Of a stretch of DNA of 64,000 nucleotides, positions 52,138-59,611 are shown in pieces (position 1 is the stretch's first letter; each line of letters starts with the position of its first letter). Source of the DNA: Solobacterium sp. (lineage in GTDB: Bacteria > Bacillota_I > Bacilli_A > Erysipelotrichales > Erysipelotrichaceae); NCBI GenBank assembly GCA_017941735.1, contig JAGAVW010000046.1:1-64000 (forward strand), read 5' to 3'. The notes under the pieces are model-generated. The model did not search any database and was not told the DNA's origin. It saw only the letters and a program-made list of their open reading frames with translations. The position numbers were made by a program, and so were the translations under genes.

Positions 52138-52143
52138 TACAAT
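52138..52143 (+). promoter_or_regulatory. -10 element, leaderless start of capA-like gene
   Basis: TACAAT, 7 nt (AAGAACA), ATG 52151, no Shine-Dalgarno site; it directly follows the fru terminator. Confidence 0.5.
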
Positions 52144-52150
52144 AAGAACA

Positions 52151-53308
52151 ATGAAAAAAATATTTGCAGGAATTTTATTAGCTATTCTATCAATCCTTCT
52201 TGTGATTGGGATTGGGGCACGTATGTTGATGCCAAAAGAGCCAATCGCAAGTGTGGAAGAAGAAGTCGTAACTCCAACCCCAGAACCATCGAAAGAACCA
52301 GAAGTATATGAGGCTTCTTTGTTTGTGACAGGGGATGGTCTTCTTCATGGGGCTGTCTATAAAGATGCATATCAAGCAGATGGCTCCTATGATTTTCGAG
52401 GAATGCTGGAACATATTGCGCCAATATGTGAGAAATATGATCTACAATACTACAATCAAGAAAGTATTTTAGGTGGTAATGAATTAGGATTCTTTTCCTA
52501 TCCTACATTTAATAGTCCACATGAATTTGGCGATAATATGGTTGAACTAGGTTTTAATCTTGTTTCTACTGCAAATAACCATTCGCTCGATATGGGAGAA
52601 ACAGGGATCACAAATTCCGTTAACTTTTGGAAGAGTAAAGAAGGGGTCGTGATGGAAGGAACTTACACCTCTTTTGAAGAACAAGCTGAGCTTCCGATAC
52701 ACGAAATCAATGGAATCACGTATGCCTTTATGTCTTATACTTACGGGACAAATGGTCTTGTTTGTCCAGAAGGTAAAGAATACTTAGTTAATTATTATCC
52801 TGGCCATGAAGAAGAAATCTTAGAACGCGTACGAAAGGCGGACGCACTTGCGGATGTTGTCATTATGGCAATGCATTGGGGTACGGAGTACTCAATGTAT
52901 GTCAATGAAGAACAAGAATCCCTAGCGAAGCGCTTAGTGGAAGCAGGGGCAGATATCATCATTGGTAATCATCCGCACGTGATTGAACCAGTGGAATGGA
53001 TTGGCGACCGTATTTGTTTCTATGCGATGGGTAATTTCATCTCGGCCCAAGACCGCACGGAACGACTGATTGGAATGATTGCGGGCTTAGATATTGTTAA
53101 AACAGTAACTGAAGAAGAAACAACCATTGAAATTAAGAATGTAAGAACCGATCTTATTTATACGTTCTATTACAATCATGGGAATTTCAAACTCTATCCT
53201 TTTGAAATGCTAACGGATGAAATCTTGCCAAACCACGAACAACTCTATGAAGAGTTTTCGCAAGTCATACGCAAGAGAGATGAAAGTATTCAAATTGGTG
53301 GTGTTTAG
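52151..53308 (+). CDS. CapA-family (PGA_cap) metallophosphatase-fold protein
   Basis: 385 residues from ATG 52151. One N-terminal membrane helix (5-25), a Pro/Glu linker, then the CapA domain: FVTGDGLLHG, STANNHSLDMGETG, VIMAMHWGTEY and IIIGNHPHVIEP, FYAMGNFIS. The Asp, Asn, His residues are those of a calcineurin-like metal site. CapA/PgsA-like proteins take part in poly-gamma-glutamate or other surface polymers; alone, without CapB/C, its job is uncertain. The frame open upstream of 52151 lies antiphase in fruA and is rejected. Confidence 0.88.
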   Translation: MKKIFAGILLAILSILLVIGIGARMLMPKEPIASVEEEVVTPTPEPSKEPEVYEASLFVTGDGLLHGAVYKDAYQADGSYDFRGMLEHIAPICEKYDLQYYNQESILGGNELGFFSYPTFNSPHEFGDNMVELGFNLVSTANNHSLDMGETGITNSVNFWKSKEGVVMEGTYTSFEEQAELPIHEINGITYAFMSYTYGTNGLVCPEGKEYLVNYYPGHEEEILERVRKADALADVVIMAMHWGTEYSMYVNEEQESLAKRLVEAGADIIIGNHPHVIEPVEWIGDRICFYAMGNFISAQDRTERLIGMIAGLDIVKTVTEEETTIEIKNVRTDLIYTFYYNHGNFKLYPFEMLTDEILPNHEQLYEEFSQVIRKRDESIQIGGV

Positions 53309-53338
53309 GTGTCAAGTAAAAATGCTTGACACCTTTTT
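53308..53338 (+). terminator. terminator after the capA-like gene
   Basis: GGTGTCAAG and CTTGACACC, perfect 9-bp stem, 8-nt loop, then TTTTT. Its 3' arm contains TTGACA, the -35 of the next promoter. Confidence 0.92.
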
Positions 53339-53353
53339 GTTTCTTAGTATAAT
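53326..53353 (+). promoter_or_regulatory. consensus promoter of the rpsP operon
   Basis: TTGACA (53326-53331), 16-nt spacer, TATAAT (53348-53353): the only perfect sigma-A pair found in the window. The -35 lies in the 3' arm of the preceding terminator. Transcription would start near 53360; AAAAGGAG precedes ATG 53383. Confidence 0.88.
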
Positions 53354-53382
53354 AAGAAAGTCGAAAAAAGGAGATAAAGTAT

Positions 53383-53670
53383 ATGGCAGTTAAATTAAGA
53401 CTAACAAGAATGGGCGCAAAAAAAGCACCTAGATATCGTATCGTTGCAGCAGACTCTCGTTTTGCTAGAGACGGAAGAGTGATTGAAACATTAGGATATG
53501 TTGATCCTACAACGAATCCAGCAACCGTTAATGTGGATAAAGAAAAAGCATTAGATTGGTTAAAGAAAGGTGCACAACCATCGGATACCGTTCGTAACCT
53601 CTTATCCTCACAAGGTGTTATGAAACAATTCCATGAAGACAAATTAGCCGCTAAAAAGGAAAAGAAGTAA
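53383..53670 (+). CDS. rpsP: 30S ribosomal protein S16
   Basis: 95 residues. [20 protein letters not shown] is the S16 signature, followed by [17 protein letters not shown] and the usual Lys-rich end. It binds 16S rRNA early in 30S assembly. First gene of the rpsP-khpA-rimM-trmD group. Confidence 0.98.
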   Translation: MAVKLRLTRMGAKKAPRYRIVAADSRFARDGRVIETLGYVDPTTNPATVNVDKEKALDWLKKGAQPSDTVRNLLSSQGVMKQFHEDKLAAKKEKK

Positions 53671-53673
53671 TTT

Positions 53674-53922
53674 ATGGCAGAACTCGATAAAGTTTTAAGA
53701 GATCTTGTTGAACCCATGGTAGATGATGTAGCGAGTTTAGAAGTACGTCAAATGCCTAGTGACAATGAAAAAGAAGTCGTTCTTTGTGTATATGCAAAGA
53801 ATGAAGATATTGCACGTTTGATTGGTCATAAGGGAATGATGGCAACTGCGTTACGTCAAGTGATGAGTGTTGCTTCTCACACCGAAGATAAGCGTGTTTC
53901 AATCAAGTTTGAACAAATCTAG
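53674..53922 (+). CDS. khpA: KH-domain RNA-binding protein KhpA (YlqC)
   Basis: 82 residues forming a single KH domain with the GxxG loop as IGHKGMM near residue 50. It lies 3 nt after rpsP, its usual place in Bacillota. KhpA pairs with KhpB/Jag in RNA binding and control of cell elongation and division in related bacteria. A hairpin with T-tail follows, which separates it partly from rimM. Confidence 0.93.
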   Translation: MAELDKVLRDLVEPMVDDVASLEVRQMPSDNEKEVVLCVYAKNEDIARLIGHKGMMATALRQVMSVASHTEDKRVSIKFEQI

Positions 53923-53944
53923 GATGCTGCGGCATCCTTTTTGC
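53921..53944 (+). terminator. intra-operon hairpin with T-tail
   Basis: AGGATGC and GCATCCT, 7-bp stem, TGCG loop, then TTTTTGC, between khpA and rimM. It likely lowers expression of rimM-trmD compared with rpsP-khpA. No new promoter is seen in the 37-nt gap. Confidence 0.75.
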
Positions 53945-53959
53945 TAAAGGAGAAAACTT

Positions 53960-54469
53960 ATGCGCTATGTTCCAATTGGTAAAATTGTAAATACACACGG
54001 ACTCAAAGGTGAAGTAAAAGTCGAAAGTTGGTCCGATTTTGATGATGTGCGCTATGAATTAGGAAATACGATCTACGTAGAAACGAAAGAAGGAATGCTT
54101 CCCTTACAAGTTGCTTCCTATCGTATTCATAAAAATCATCCACTCGTTTCGTTTGCAGACTACCAAGATATCAATGCCGTTGAACCATTTAAATTTTGTG
54201 TTTTATACATCAAAGAAGAAGACCGTCACACCTTACCAGAAGGGAAGTTTTATGTAGACCAATTAATCGGACTAAAGGTCTATGAAGTAAATGGAGACTA
54301 CATTGGAGAAGTGATTGGGGTAGAAGAAACCAATGGTGCGCAAAAGAATTTACGTGTGCAAAGAGAGGGACAAAAAGATGCCCTCATTCCTAATGTGCCA
54401 GCTTTTGTGAAGAAGGTGGATTTAGAGAAGCAAAGAATCGAGATTGAAGCCATTGAGGGGTTATTATGA
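53960..54469 (+). CDS. rimM: 16S rRNA processing protein RimM
   Basis: 169 residues. IGKIVNTHGLKGEVKVES at the start is the RimM signature, with the PRC-barrel half marked by KFYVDQLIGLKVYE and LIPNVPAFVKKVD. It helps fold the 30S head domain. ATGA overlap with trmD (54466) shows coupled translation. AAAGGAG precedes ATG. Confidence 0.97.
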   Translation: MRYVPIGKIVNTHGLKGEVKVESWSDFDDVRYELGNTIYVETKEGMLPLQVASYRIHKNHPLVSFADYQDINAVEPFKFCVLYIKEEDRHTLPEGKFYVDQLIGLKVYEVNGDYIGEVIGVEETNGAQKNLRVQREGQKDALIPNVPAFVKKVDLEKQRIEIEAIEGLL

Positions 54470-55176
54470 AAATCGATGTCTTAACGCTATTTCCAGAATT
54501 ATTTGATGCTTTTCAGACTACTTCCATTATTGGACGAGCAATCCAAAATGAAGTGGTTCATTTTTCTTGTGTCAATATACGTGATTTTGCGTTAGATAAA
54601 TACAAGCATGTGGATGATGCGCCTTTTGGTGGTGGGGCAGGTATGGTGATGAAACCACAACCACTCATGGATGCGCTAAATACTGTAAAAGAGGAAAAGA
54701 GTCATATTGTCTTTTTGACGCCAAGTGGAACCCCTTATACACAAGAAAAAGCGCATACGCTTGCCCAAAAGGAACATCTAATTCTTATCTGTGGGCATTA
54801 TGAAGGAATTGATCACAGAATTGAAGAAGAAGTGGATGAATGTATTTCCATTGGCGATTATGTATTAACGGGTGGAGAAATTCCTGCCATGGTGGTTTTG
54901 GATTCTGTGATTCGATTATTAGATGGAGTTATTCGTAAAGAATCGACAGAAGAGGAATCCTTTGAAAATGGATTATTGGAATATCCCCAATATACCCAAC
55001 CTGCGCTATACAATGGGAAAGCTGTGCCAGAAGTTTTATTATCTGGAAATCATGAAAAAATTCGTAAATGGCGTTTACAACAATCTTTACTGTTGACAAA
55101 AGAGCGTCGTCCAGACTTATTTGAAAAATATGAATTAAATGAGGAAGAGAAGAAACTCTTAGAAGAAGTAGAATAG
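54466..55176 (+). CDS. trmD: tRNA (guanine-N1)-methyltransferase
   Basis: 236 residues. DVLTLFPELFDAF, DDAPFGGGAGMVMKPQPL, LICGHYEGIDHRIEE and ISIGDYVLTGGEIPAMV form the trefoil-knot SAM site. It methylates G37 of tRNAs to keep the reading frame. In most Bacillota rplS follows at once; here five other genes come between. No terminator is seen after it. Confidence 0.97.
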   Translation: MKIDVLTLFPELFDAFQTTSIIGRAIQNEVVHFSCVNIRDFALDKYKHVDDAPFGGGAGMVMKPQPLMDALNTVKEEKSHIVFLTPSGTPYTQEKAHTLAQKEHLILICGHYEGIDHRIEEEVDECISIGDYVLTGGEIPAMVVLDSVIRLLDGVIRKESTEEESFENGLLEYPQYTQPALYNGKAVPEVLLSGNHEKIRKWRLQQSLLLTKERRPDLFEKYELNEEEKKLLEEVE

Positions 55177-55194
55177 TATTTCTCTTTCAAATCA

Positions 55195-55203
55195 TGATAT
55201 AAA
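55195..55203 (+). promoter_or_regulatory. extended -10 promoter of DUF4299-like gene
   Basis: TGA-TATAAA at 55195-55203, with ATG 55215 after 11 nt and no Shine-Dalgarno site; a second TATAAA at 55204-55209 is even nearer. Confidence 0.4.
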
Positions 55204-55214
55204 TATAAAGGTAT

Positions 55215-56120
55215 ATGAAAGACAATTTAAGCATTGAAGTGATTCTTCAACAAAAATCATTGTTTGAAAAACCATTGCCATTAGAAGTTCTTTTAGGAGA
55301 AGAATTGCAGTATGGTTCTTTTGAAGGTCTTCATTTGGTGCTTGGGAAAGTCAATAAACAAGGTTTTGTTGCGTACCATAAAGACCACTTAGCGCGTGGA
55401 ATCCGTGTCACTTGGCAAGAAGAAGAAACCAAAGGCATTAAATGTTTTTTACCGATTCCTACTTGCGAAGAAGAAATCCATGATTTATTCCAAATGGTAT
55501 TACGCGTCTTAAAATATTGGACTTGTAGTATCACAATGAATGGAACTTTGATGACTTCAAATGAATTTAAAAATATGGAAGAAGAAACCGTGCTATTTAA
55601 TCTGCGCACGCTTCATGAAGTTTCAAAAGAAGTGTTAAATGAAGAAAAGGGCATTCTTTCTTTAAGTTGTGCCATGCATCGCTTATGCATTGGCGCAAAA
55701 GAAGCAGATCACTTCTGGTCAGGTACCAATACAAATGAATTCCGTAATTGGATGCATACCTTACAAGCTTTACCTGCCTATGTTGCCGAACCACAGATTC
55801 TATCGGATGAAGAAGATTCGTTTGTGGCTGTTTATACGATTCCTAGTGGGGTTCCCCTAATTCTGACTTCTAAACCTGAACTACCACTTAATTATTATGA
55901 CTTAAAGACAGGAAAGCCTAATATTACGATTACTTCTTGGAATGTTCGCTATTATGACCCCCAAAGTGAAAGTGTTCTTGGAACAGCTTCCTATAAGCGC
56001 TTTTTAGAAAGCCTCCCAATTGAAAAAACACATGATTATGATGGTGGGCATATCTATGTCAATGAATTAACGAGAAAAGAGCTTGAACTATTAGCTTCTT
56101 TAAGTGATCAACATGAATAA
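55215..56120 (+). CDS. DUF4299-like protein, unknown function
   Basis: 301 residues, cytoplasmic, no membrane helix. The start (SIEVILQQKSLFEKPLPLEVLLG) and the end (TSYN-type beta region, YDGGHIYVNELTRKELELL) recall DUF4299 proteins of Bacillota; this is from memory and moderately sure. Acidic and rich in aromatic residues; two Cys near residues 153 and 160. No catalytic motif is clear. Its stop overlaps the GNAT gene by 8 nt. Confidence 0.55.
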   Translation: MKDNLSIEVILQQKSLFEKPLPLEVLLGEELQYGSFEGLHLVLGKVNKQGFVAYHKDHLARGIRVTWQEEETKGIKCFLPIPTCEEEIHDLFQMVLRVLKYWTCSITMNGTLMTSNEFKNMEEETVLFNLRTLHEVSKEVLNEEKGILSLSCAMHRLCIGAKEADHFWSGTNTNEFRNWMHTLQALPAYVAEPQILSDEEDSFVAVYTIPSGVPLILTSKPELPLNYYDLKTGKPNITITSWNVRYYDPQSESVLGTASYKRFLESLPIEKTHDYDGGHIYVNELTRKELELLASLSDQHE

Positions 56121-56610
56121 CATATTGGAATCCAAACGTTTATACATAAGACCTTTTGTATTTGAGGATGCAAAAGGTATTTTTAAATCCTGGCAATCGA
56201 AAAAAGAAGCCTTTCAATATTTAGATTCGCTTCCCTTTGAATGGTTAGATGAATCAAAGGTCTATATAATAGAGCGTTTACCACACTATGCAAAGCCATT
56301 CTTTTTTGATTGGGTAATCGAACGTAAAGAAGATGGGGCACTATTAGGTGAAATCAATGCGGCTTATTCCAAACGGCAACATTCTGTTGAAATTGGTTAT
56401 ATTTTAAATCCTGAAGAAACACGAAAGGGCTATATGTTTGAAGCCTTACAAACGGTCTTTTCTTATTTTAAAACGGTGCCAGAAATTGAAATCATCTATG
56501 GGAAATGTGTCAAAGAGAATCTTGCTTCCAAGCGTTTAATGGAAAAGTTAGGAATGCAGTTTTTAGAAGAAAAGGATGGGCTAGAAACGTATCAATTACA
56601 TCTACAATGA
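56113..56610 (+). CDS. GNAT N-acetyltransferase (RimJ/RimL-like)
   Basis: 165 residues from ATG 56113. ESKRLYIRPFVFEDA at the start, VEIGYILNPEETRKGYMFEAL holds the acetyl-CoA loop (normally Q/RxxGxG/A, here RKGYMF), and KENLASKRLMEKLGM ends the fold. Acetylates an amine, maybe a protein N-terminus or small molecule; substrate unknown. Overlaps the preceding gene by 8 nt. Confidence 0.88.
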   Translation: MNNILESKRLYIRPFVFEDAKGIFKSWQSKKEAFQYLDSLPFEWLDESKVYIIERLPHYAKPFFFDWVIERKEDGALLGEINAAYSKRQHSVEIGYILNPEETRKGYMFEALQTVFSYFKTVPEIEIIYGKCVKENLASKRLMEKLGMQFLEEKDGLETYQLHLQ

Positions 56611-56642
56611 CTTTGAGAAATTGCGGCTTTCAAAATAGAAGT

Positions 56643-56648
56643 ATATAA
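56643..56648 (+). promoter_or_regulatory. putative -10 element
   Basis: TATAAT in the 68-nt gap before the small membrane protein; TAGGAGGG follows as ribosome-binding site, so this one has a normal leader. Confidence 0.45.
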
Positions 56649-56678
56649 TTATTTAGTTTTCGATAGGAGGGAAATCCT

Positions 56679-56885
56679 TTGTTAAGTATCACAGGAATGA
56701 TCTTGATTTTGATTCAGTTTATTATAGATGGCTATGCCCTAACCCGTAGTCCCCAAGAGTTTTTATCCATTCTTGATGTATTGAGTTTCTTCTTTTTTGG
56801 GCTTATGGGTGTTTTGTTGTTGGCGGTGGATCGTTATTGGTTGCGCCATATCATTGAAAAAATGAGAAAGAAATTGGAAGTATGA
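56679..56885 (+). CDS. small two-helix membrane protein
   Basis: 68 residues, TTG start with TAGGAGG 8-9 nt before it. Two hydrophobic helices (about 3-20 and 31-51) with a short loop (ALTRSPQEFLS) and a basic tail (RHIIEKMRKKLEV). No family recognised. Its last 4 nt overlap the ComB-like gene, which supports it being real. Confidence 0.7.
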   Translation: MLSITGMILILIQFIIDGYALTRSPQEFLSILDVLSFFFFGLMGVLLLAVDRYWLRHIIEKMRKKLEV

Positions 56886-57583
56886 ACATTCAAATTCATC
56901 AATTATTAGAAGGGGCTAAAAAGGCGAAAGGAATTACGGTTATTATTGATGTCTTTCGTGCTTTTACTTTGGAAGCGTATTTATATGCGCAAGGGGCCAA
57001 AAAGATTTATCCCATTGCGGATTTAGAAGTGGTAAACAAGTTACGCCAAGCGCACCCAGAATATATCTATTGTGGGGAGCGTGGTGGAAAACAACTAGCA
57101 GGATATGCATTTGGCAATTCTCCAAGTTCCATTTTAGGTATGGATTTTACAAATCAAACCATTGTTCATACAACAAGTGCTGGAACCCAAGGTATTTTTG
57201 CGGCAAAAGAGGCGTCTGAAATCTTAACGGGTAGTTTCGTAAACGCAAAAGCAATCGCGCAATATATCAAAAAGAAGAATCCAGAAGAAGTGAGTCTTGT
57301 GGCGATGGGATGGAATGGTTTAGAAGAAAGTGAAGAAGATACGTTATGTGCTACGTATCTCAAAAGCTTATTAGAGAATCATCCGATGCGCGATATCCAA
57401 GCACAAGCCGAAGCGATGAAACATACAGCAGGCAAAAAATTCTTTGATCCTAAAGCAATTGATTTTCCGGAAGGCGATTTTGCGTGTTGCGTTAATGTGG
57501 ATGCGTTTGACTTTGTGATTCGAATGGAAAAAGAAAATGGTTTATACTATGGTAAGAAAATAAAGGTGGAAGATGGACAATAA
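56882..57583 (+). CDS. 2-phosphosulfolactate phosphatase (ComB) family protein
   Basis: 233 residues. VIIDVFRAFTLEAYLYAQGA, CGERGGKQLAGYAFGNSPSS, HTTSAGTQGI and a C-terminal FDPKAIDFPEGDF are ComB motifs. The founder enzyme makes sulfolactate in coenzyme M biosynthesis, but bacterial members mostly lie outside that pathway and their substrate is unknown. It ends in an 11-nt overlap with the HAD-HD gene, so the two phosphatases are translated together. Confidence 0.85.
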   Translation: MNIQIHQLLEGAKKAKGITVIIDVFRAFTLEAYLYAQGAKKIYPIADLEVVNKLRQAHPEYIYCGERGGKQLAGYAFGNSPSSILGMDFTNQTIVHTTSAGTQGIFAAKEASEILTGSFVNAKAIAQYIKKKNPEEVSLVAMGWNGLEESEEDTLCATYLKSLLENHPMRDIQAQAEAMKHTAGKKFFDPKAIDFPEGDFACCVNVDAFDFVIRMEKENGLYYGKKIKVEDGQ

Positions 57584-59060
57584 AGTATTCTTTTTTGACA
57601 TTGATGGGACATTAACAGATCGTAAAACACATCGCATTGTTCCTAGTGCAAGACGTGCACTTGCTTTACTGCAAAATGAGGGACATTTTGTATGTTTAGC
57701 TACGGGACGTGCGCATTATAAGACAGTCGGTGTGATGAAAGATTTGAATATTCAAAATGCAGTCTGCTGTGGAGGAGGCTGTATTGTGGTGCATGGTAAA
57801 GTGTTAAAAAATGAATTCTTACCACATGACAAAGCCATCCATATCTTAGAAGAAGCAGAAAAAGCGGGCATTGGTTATTTACTGATGCTAGATGATAGTG
57901 ATAAAGCATACATGAAAGATTATCGCTTTTTAGAACAGGTAGGCCGTAGGGAAGAATTAACGACCTATGTCTATAAACCAGAACTTGATTTCTATGAAGT
58001 GAATATCTTAAAAATCTATTTAGCAGTGAAAGAAGAAGAGGAAGAAAAGTATCCTTGGATTCAAAGCTTAACACGTTTGCGTTTCGCAAAGAATTATTTG
58101 ATTTTCCAATATGATGCTAAGAAGGAAGGAATTCTTTCCTTGTTAGAAGAGATTCACGCTAGTCCAGAAGATGTCGTTGTCTTTGGGGATGATGTGAATG
58201 ATTTGGATATGTTTGATTCCCGTTGGTTTAATGTGGCAATGGGAAATGGGAATGAAACCTTAAAGGAGCACGCAGATTATGTTGCACCTAAGAACACTGA
58301 GCATGGGATTATCCGTACTTGTGAAACCTATGGTTGGATTCCTTCACGTAAAGAAGTGCGTGAACGTTTTGAAAAACTCATTTTGGATGATTCCATACCC
58401 TTTGAAGAAACCATTCAAAAGGAAGAAAATTGGAACTTTTTAGCTGCACTCAATCCTTCTATCGCAAAGACAAAGGGATTTGAACAGCGCACGCCATATC
58501 ATGCCTATGATGTCCAAGTGCATATCGCAAAAGTTGTAGATGGGATTACGCGTGAAGAAGTGAGTGAAGAAGAATATCGTGATTTAAGAATTGCTGCCTT
58601 CTTACATGATGTAGGGAAACCAGATGTGGGTCGCTATATCACCAAAGATGGTAAGAAAATATTCATCATGGCAGGGCATCCTGAAAAATCTTATGAGATA
58701 TCGGAACCCTTATTATTAGAATTGGGTTATGAAGAAAAGGAAATTGAGCGCATTCTCTTCTTAATTGCGGTGCATGATCGTTTTCTATTCTATAAGCCAA
58801 AAGAAGAATTATGGGATCCTTCGCAAACGCATATGATTCAAAACGAAGAAAATATTAAGCGAGAAATGGCTGCTTTCTTGAAGGATTTTTCTCGTTTTCA
58901 TCCTACCAAACGGGATTGGGTATTGATGGCGATTCTCGCAAAGGCCGATGCGGCAGCGCATAATAAAGAGATTTCTTTTGATGGCGTTCATGTGGTTGAT
59001 ACGGTTGAGCAAATGATCAATCGAACCAAGCGCTTACGGAATATATTTGAAAACTTATAA
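57573..59060 (+). CDS. Cof-type HAD phosphatase fused to an HD domain
   Basis: 495 residues. N-terminal HAD (1-~255): FFDIDGTLTDRKT, CLATGRAHY, a type-IIB cap, and VVFGDDVNDLDMFD. Residues ~285-495 are an HD phosphohydrolase: a His in TPYHAYDVQVHIAKV, LRIAAFLHDVGKPD with His345-Asp346, AGHPEKSYEIS, AVHDRFLF and AKADAAAHN. All metal ligands of the HD site seem present. Two hydrolases in one chain suggest sequential removal of phosphates, perhaps from a nucleotide or sugar phosphate. One frame without breaks; 11-nt overlap with the ComB-like gene. Confidence 0.9.
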   Translation: MDNKVFFFDIDGTLTDRKTHRIVPSARRALALLQNEGHFVCLATGRAHYKTVGVMKDLNIQNAVCCGGGCIVVHGKVLKNEFLPHDKAIHILEEAEKAGIGYLLMLDDSDKAYMKDYRFLEQVGRREELTTYVYKPELDFYEVNILKIYLAVKEEEEEKYPWIQSLTRLRFAKNYLIFQYDAKKEGILSLLEEIHASPEDVVVFGDDVNDLDMFDSRWFNVAMGNGNETLKEHADYVAPKNTEHGIIRTCETYGWIPSRKEVRERFEKLILDDSIPFEETIQKEENWNFLAALNPSIAKTKGFEQRTPYHAYDVQVHIAKVVDGITREEVSEEEYRDLRIAAFLHDVGKPDVGRYITKDGKKIFIMAGHPEKSYEISEPLLLELGYEEKEIERILFLIAVHDRFLFYKPKEELWDPSQTHMIQNEENIKREMAAFLKDFSRFHPTKRDWVLMAILAKADAAAHNKEISFDGVHVVDTVEQMINRTKRLRNIFENL

Positions 59061-59063
59061 AAG

Positions 59064-59090
59064 AAGGGTTGCGATTTGCAATCCTTTATT
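59064..59090 (+). terminator. terminator after the HAD-HD gene
   Basis: AAGGGTTGC and GCAATCCTT pair over 9 bp (one G-U) with a GATTT loop, then TATT. Confidence 0.75.
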
Positions 59091-59117
59091 GCATTTGGAT
59101 TATGAAAGTGCTATTAT
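59089..59117 (+). promoter_or_regulatory. promoter of rplS
   Basis: TTGCAT (59089-59094), 17-nt spacer, TATTAT (59112-59117), directly after the terminator. Confidence 0.55.
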
Positions 59118-59119
59118 AA

Positions 59120-59203
59120 CGGAGCGCAATCGCGCATCGCTGTTCCGCTGGTATGGATTTAGACTAAGAGCAGTTGATCAATCGGAAAAGGAGAAAGTAG
59201 ATT
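59120..59203 (+). promoter_or_regulatory. candidate structured leader of rplS (L19 leader-like)
   Basis: An ~80-nt untranslated leader precedes rplS. It is more GC-rich than its surroundings and holds a likely hairpin (CGGAGCG ... CGCTGTTCCG, about 59120-59147). Bacillota often carry an autoregulatory L19 leader in this place; I infer this from position and length and have not matched the consensus. Confidence 0.4.
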
Positions 59204-59551
59204 ATGAAACTCGATTTAGTCGACAAGATTACGAAATCCCAATTGCGGGATGACATTCCATCATTCAAACCTGGTGATACGTTAAAGGTTTATGTACGTA
59301 TCAAAGAAGGTGAGAAATCACGTATTCAGATGTTTGAAGGTGTAGTAGTAGGAATGAACAATGGTGGCATTGGAGAAACCTTCACCGTACGTAAAATTTC
59401 TAACGGAATTGGCGTACAAAGAACGTTTCCAAAGAACTCTCCAATTATTGACCATATTGAAGTCGCGCGTCGTGGTAAAGTACGCCGTGCAAAACTCACT
59501 TATTTGAAGGGCTTATCTGCAAAGAACGCTCGTATCAAAGAAGATCGATAG
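59204..59551 (+). CDS. rplS: 50S ribosomal protein L19
   Basis: 115 residues. [37 protein letters not shown] and [20 protein letters not shown] are standard L19. It sits at the 30S-50S interface. AAAAGGAG precedes ATG. It has its own promoter and terminator here, not a place in the trmD transcript. Confidence 0.98.
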   Translation: MKLDLVDKITKSQLRDDIPSFKPGDTLKVYVRIKEGEKSRIQMFEGVVVGMNNGGIGETFTVRKISNGIGVQRTFPKNSPIIDHIEVARRGKVRRAKLTYLKGLSAKNARIKEDR

Positions 59552-59558
59552 AATACAA

Positions 59559-59583
59559 GAAAGTGGCACTGCCACTTTTTTGG
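59559..59583 (+). terminator. terminator after rplS
   Basis: AAAGTGGC and GCCACTTT, perfect 8-bp stem, ACT loop, followed by TTT. Confidence 0.88.
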
Positions 59584-59598
59584 TATATGGAAACAGGA

Positions 59599-59604
59599 TA
59601 TAAT
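59599..59604 (+). promoter_or_regulatory. -10 element, leaderless start of lepB
   Basis: TATAAT, 7 nt (TAATAAG), ATG 59612, no Shine-Dalgarno site. Confidence 0.6.
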
Positions 59605-59611
59605 TAATAAG

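Noticed and set aside
51914-52150. N-terminal extension of the CapA-like protein
   Set aside because: It runs out of frame through the fruA end and the fru terminator; Cys/Trp-rich nonsense before a clear membrane anchor starting at 52151.
53265-53717. Minus-strand 150-codon frame
   Set aside because: Antisense to rpsP and through the rpsP promoter and terminator; both are strong plus-strand features.
57700-58089. Minus-strand 129-codon frame
   Set aside because: Antisense to the HAD domain with its motifs intact on the plus strand.
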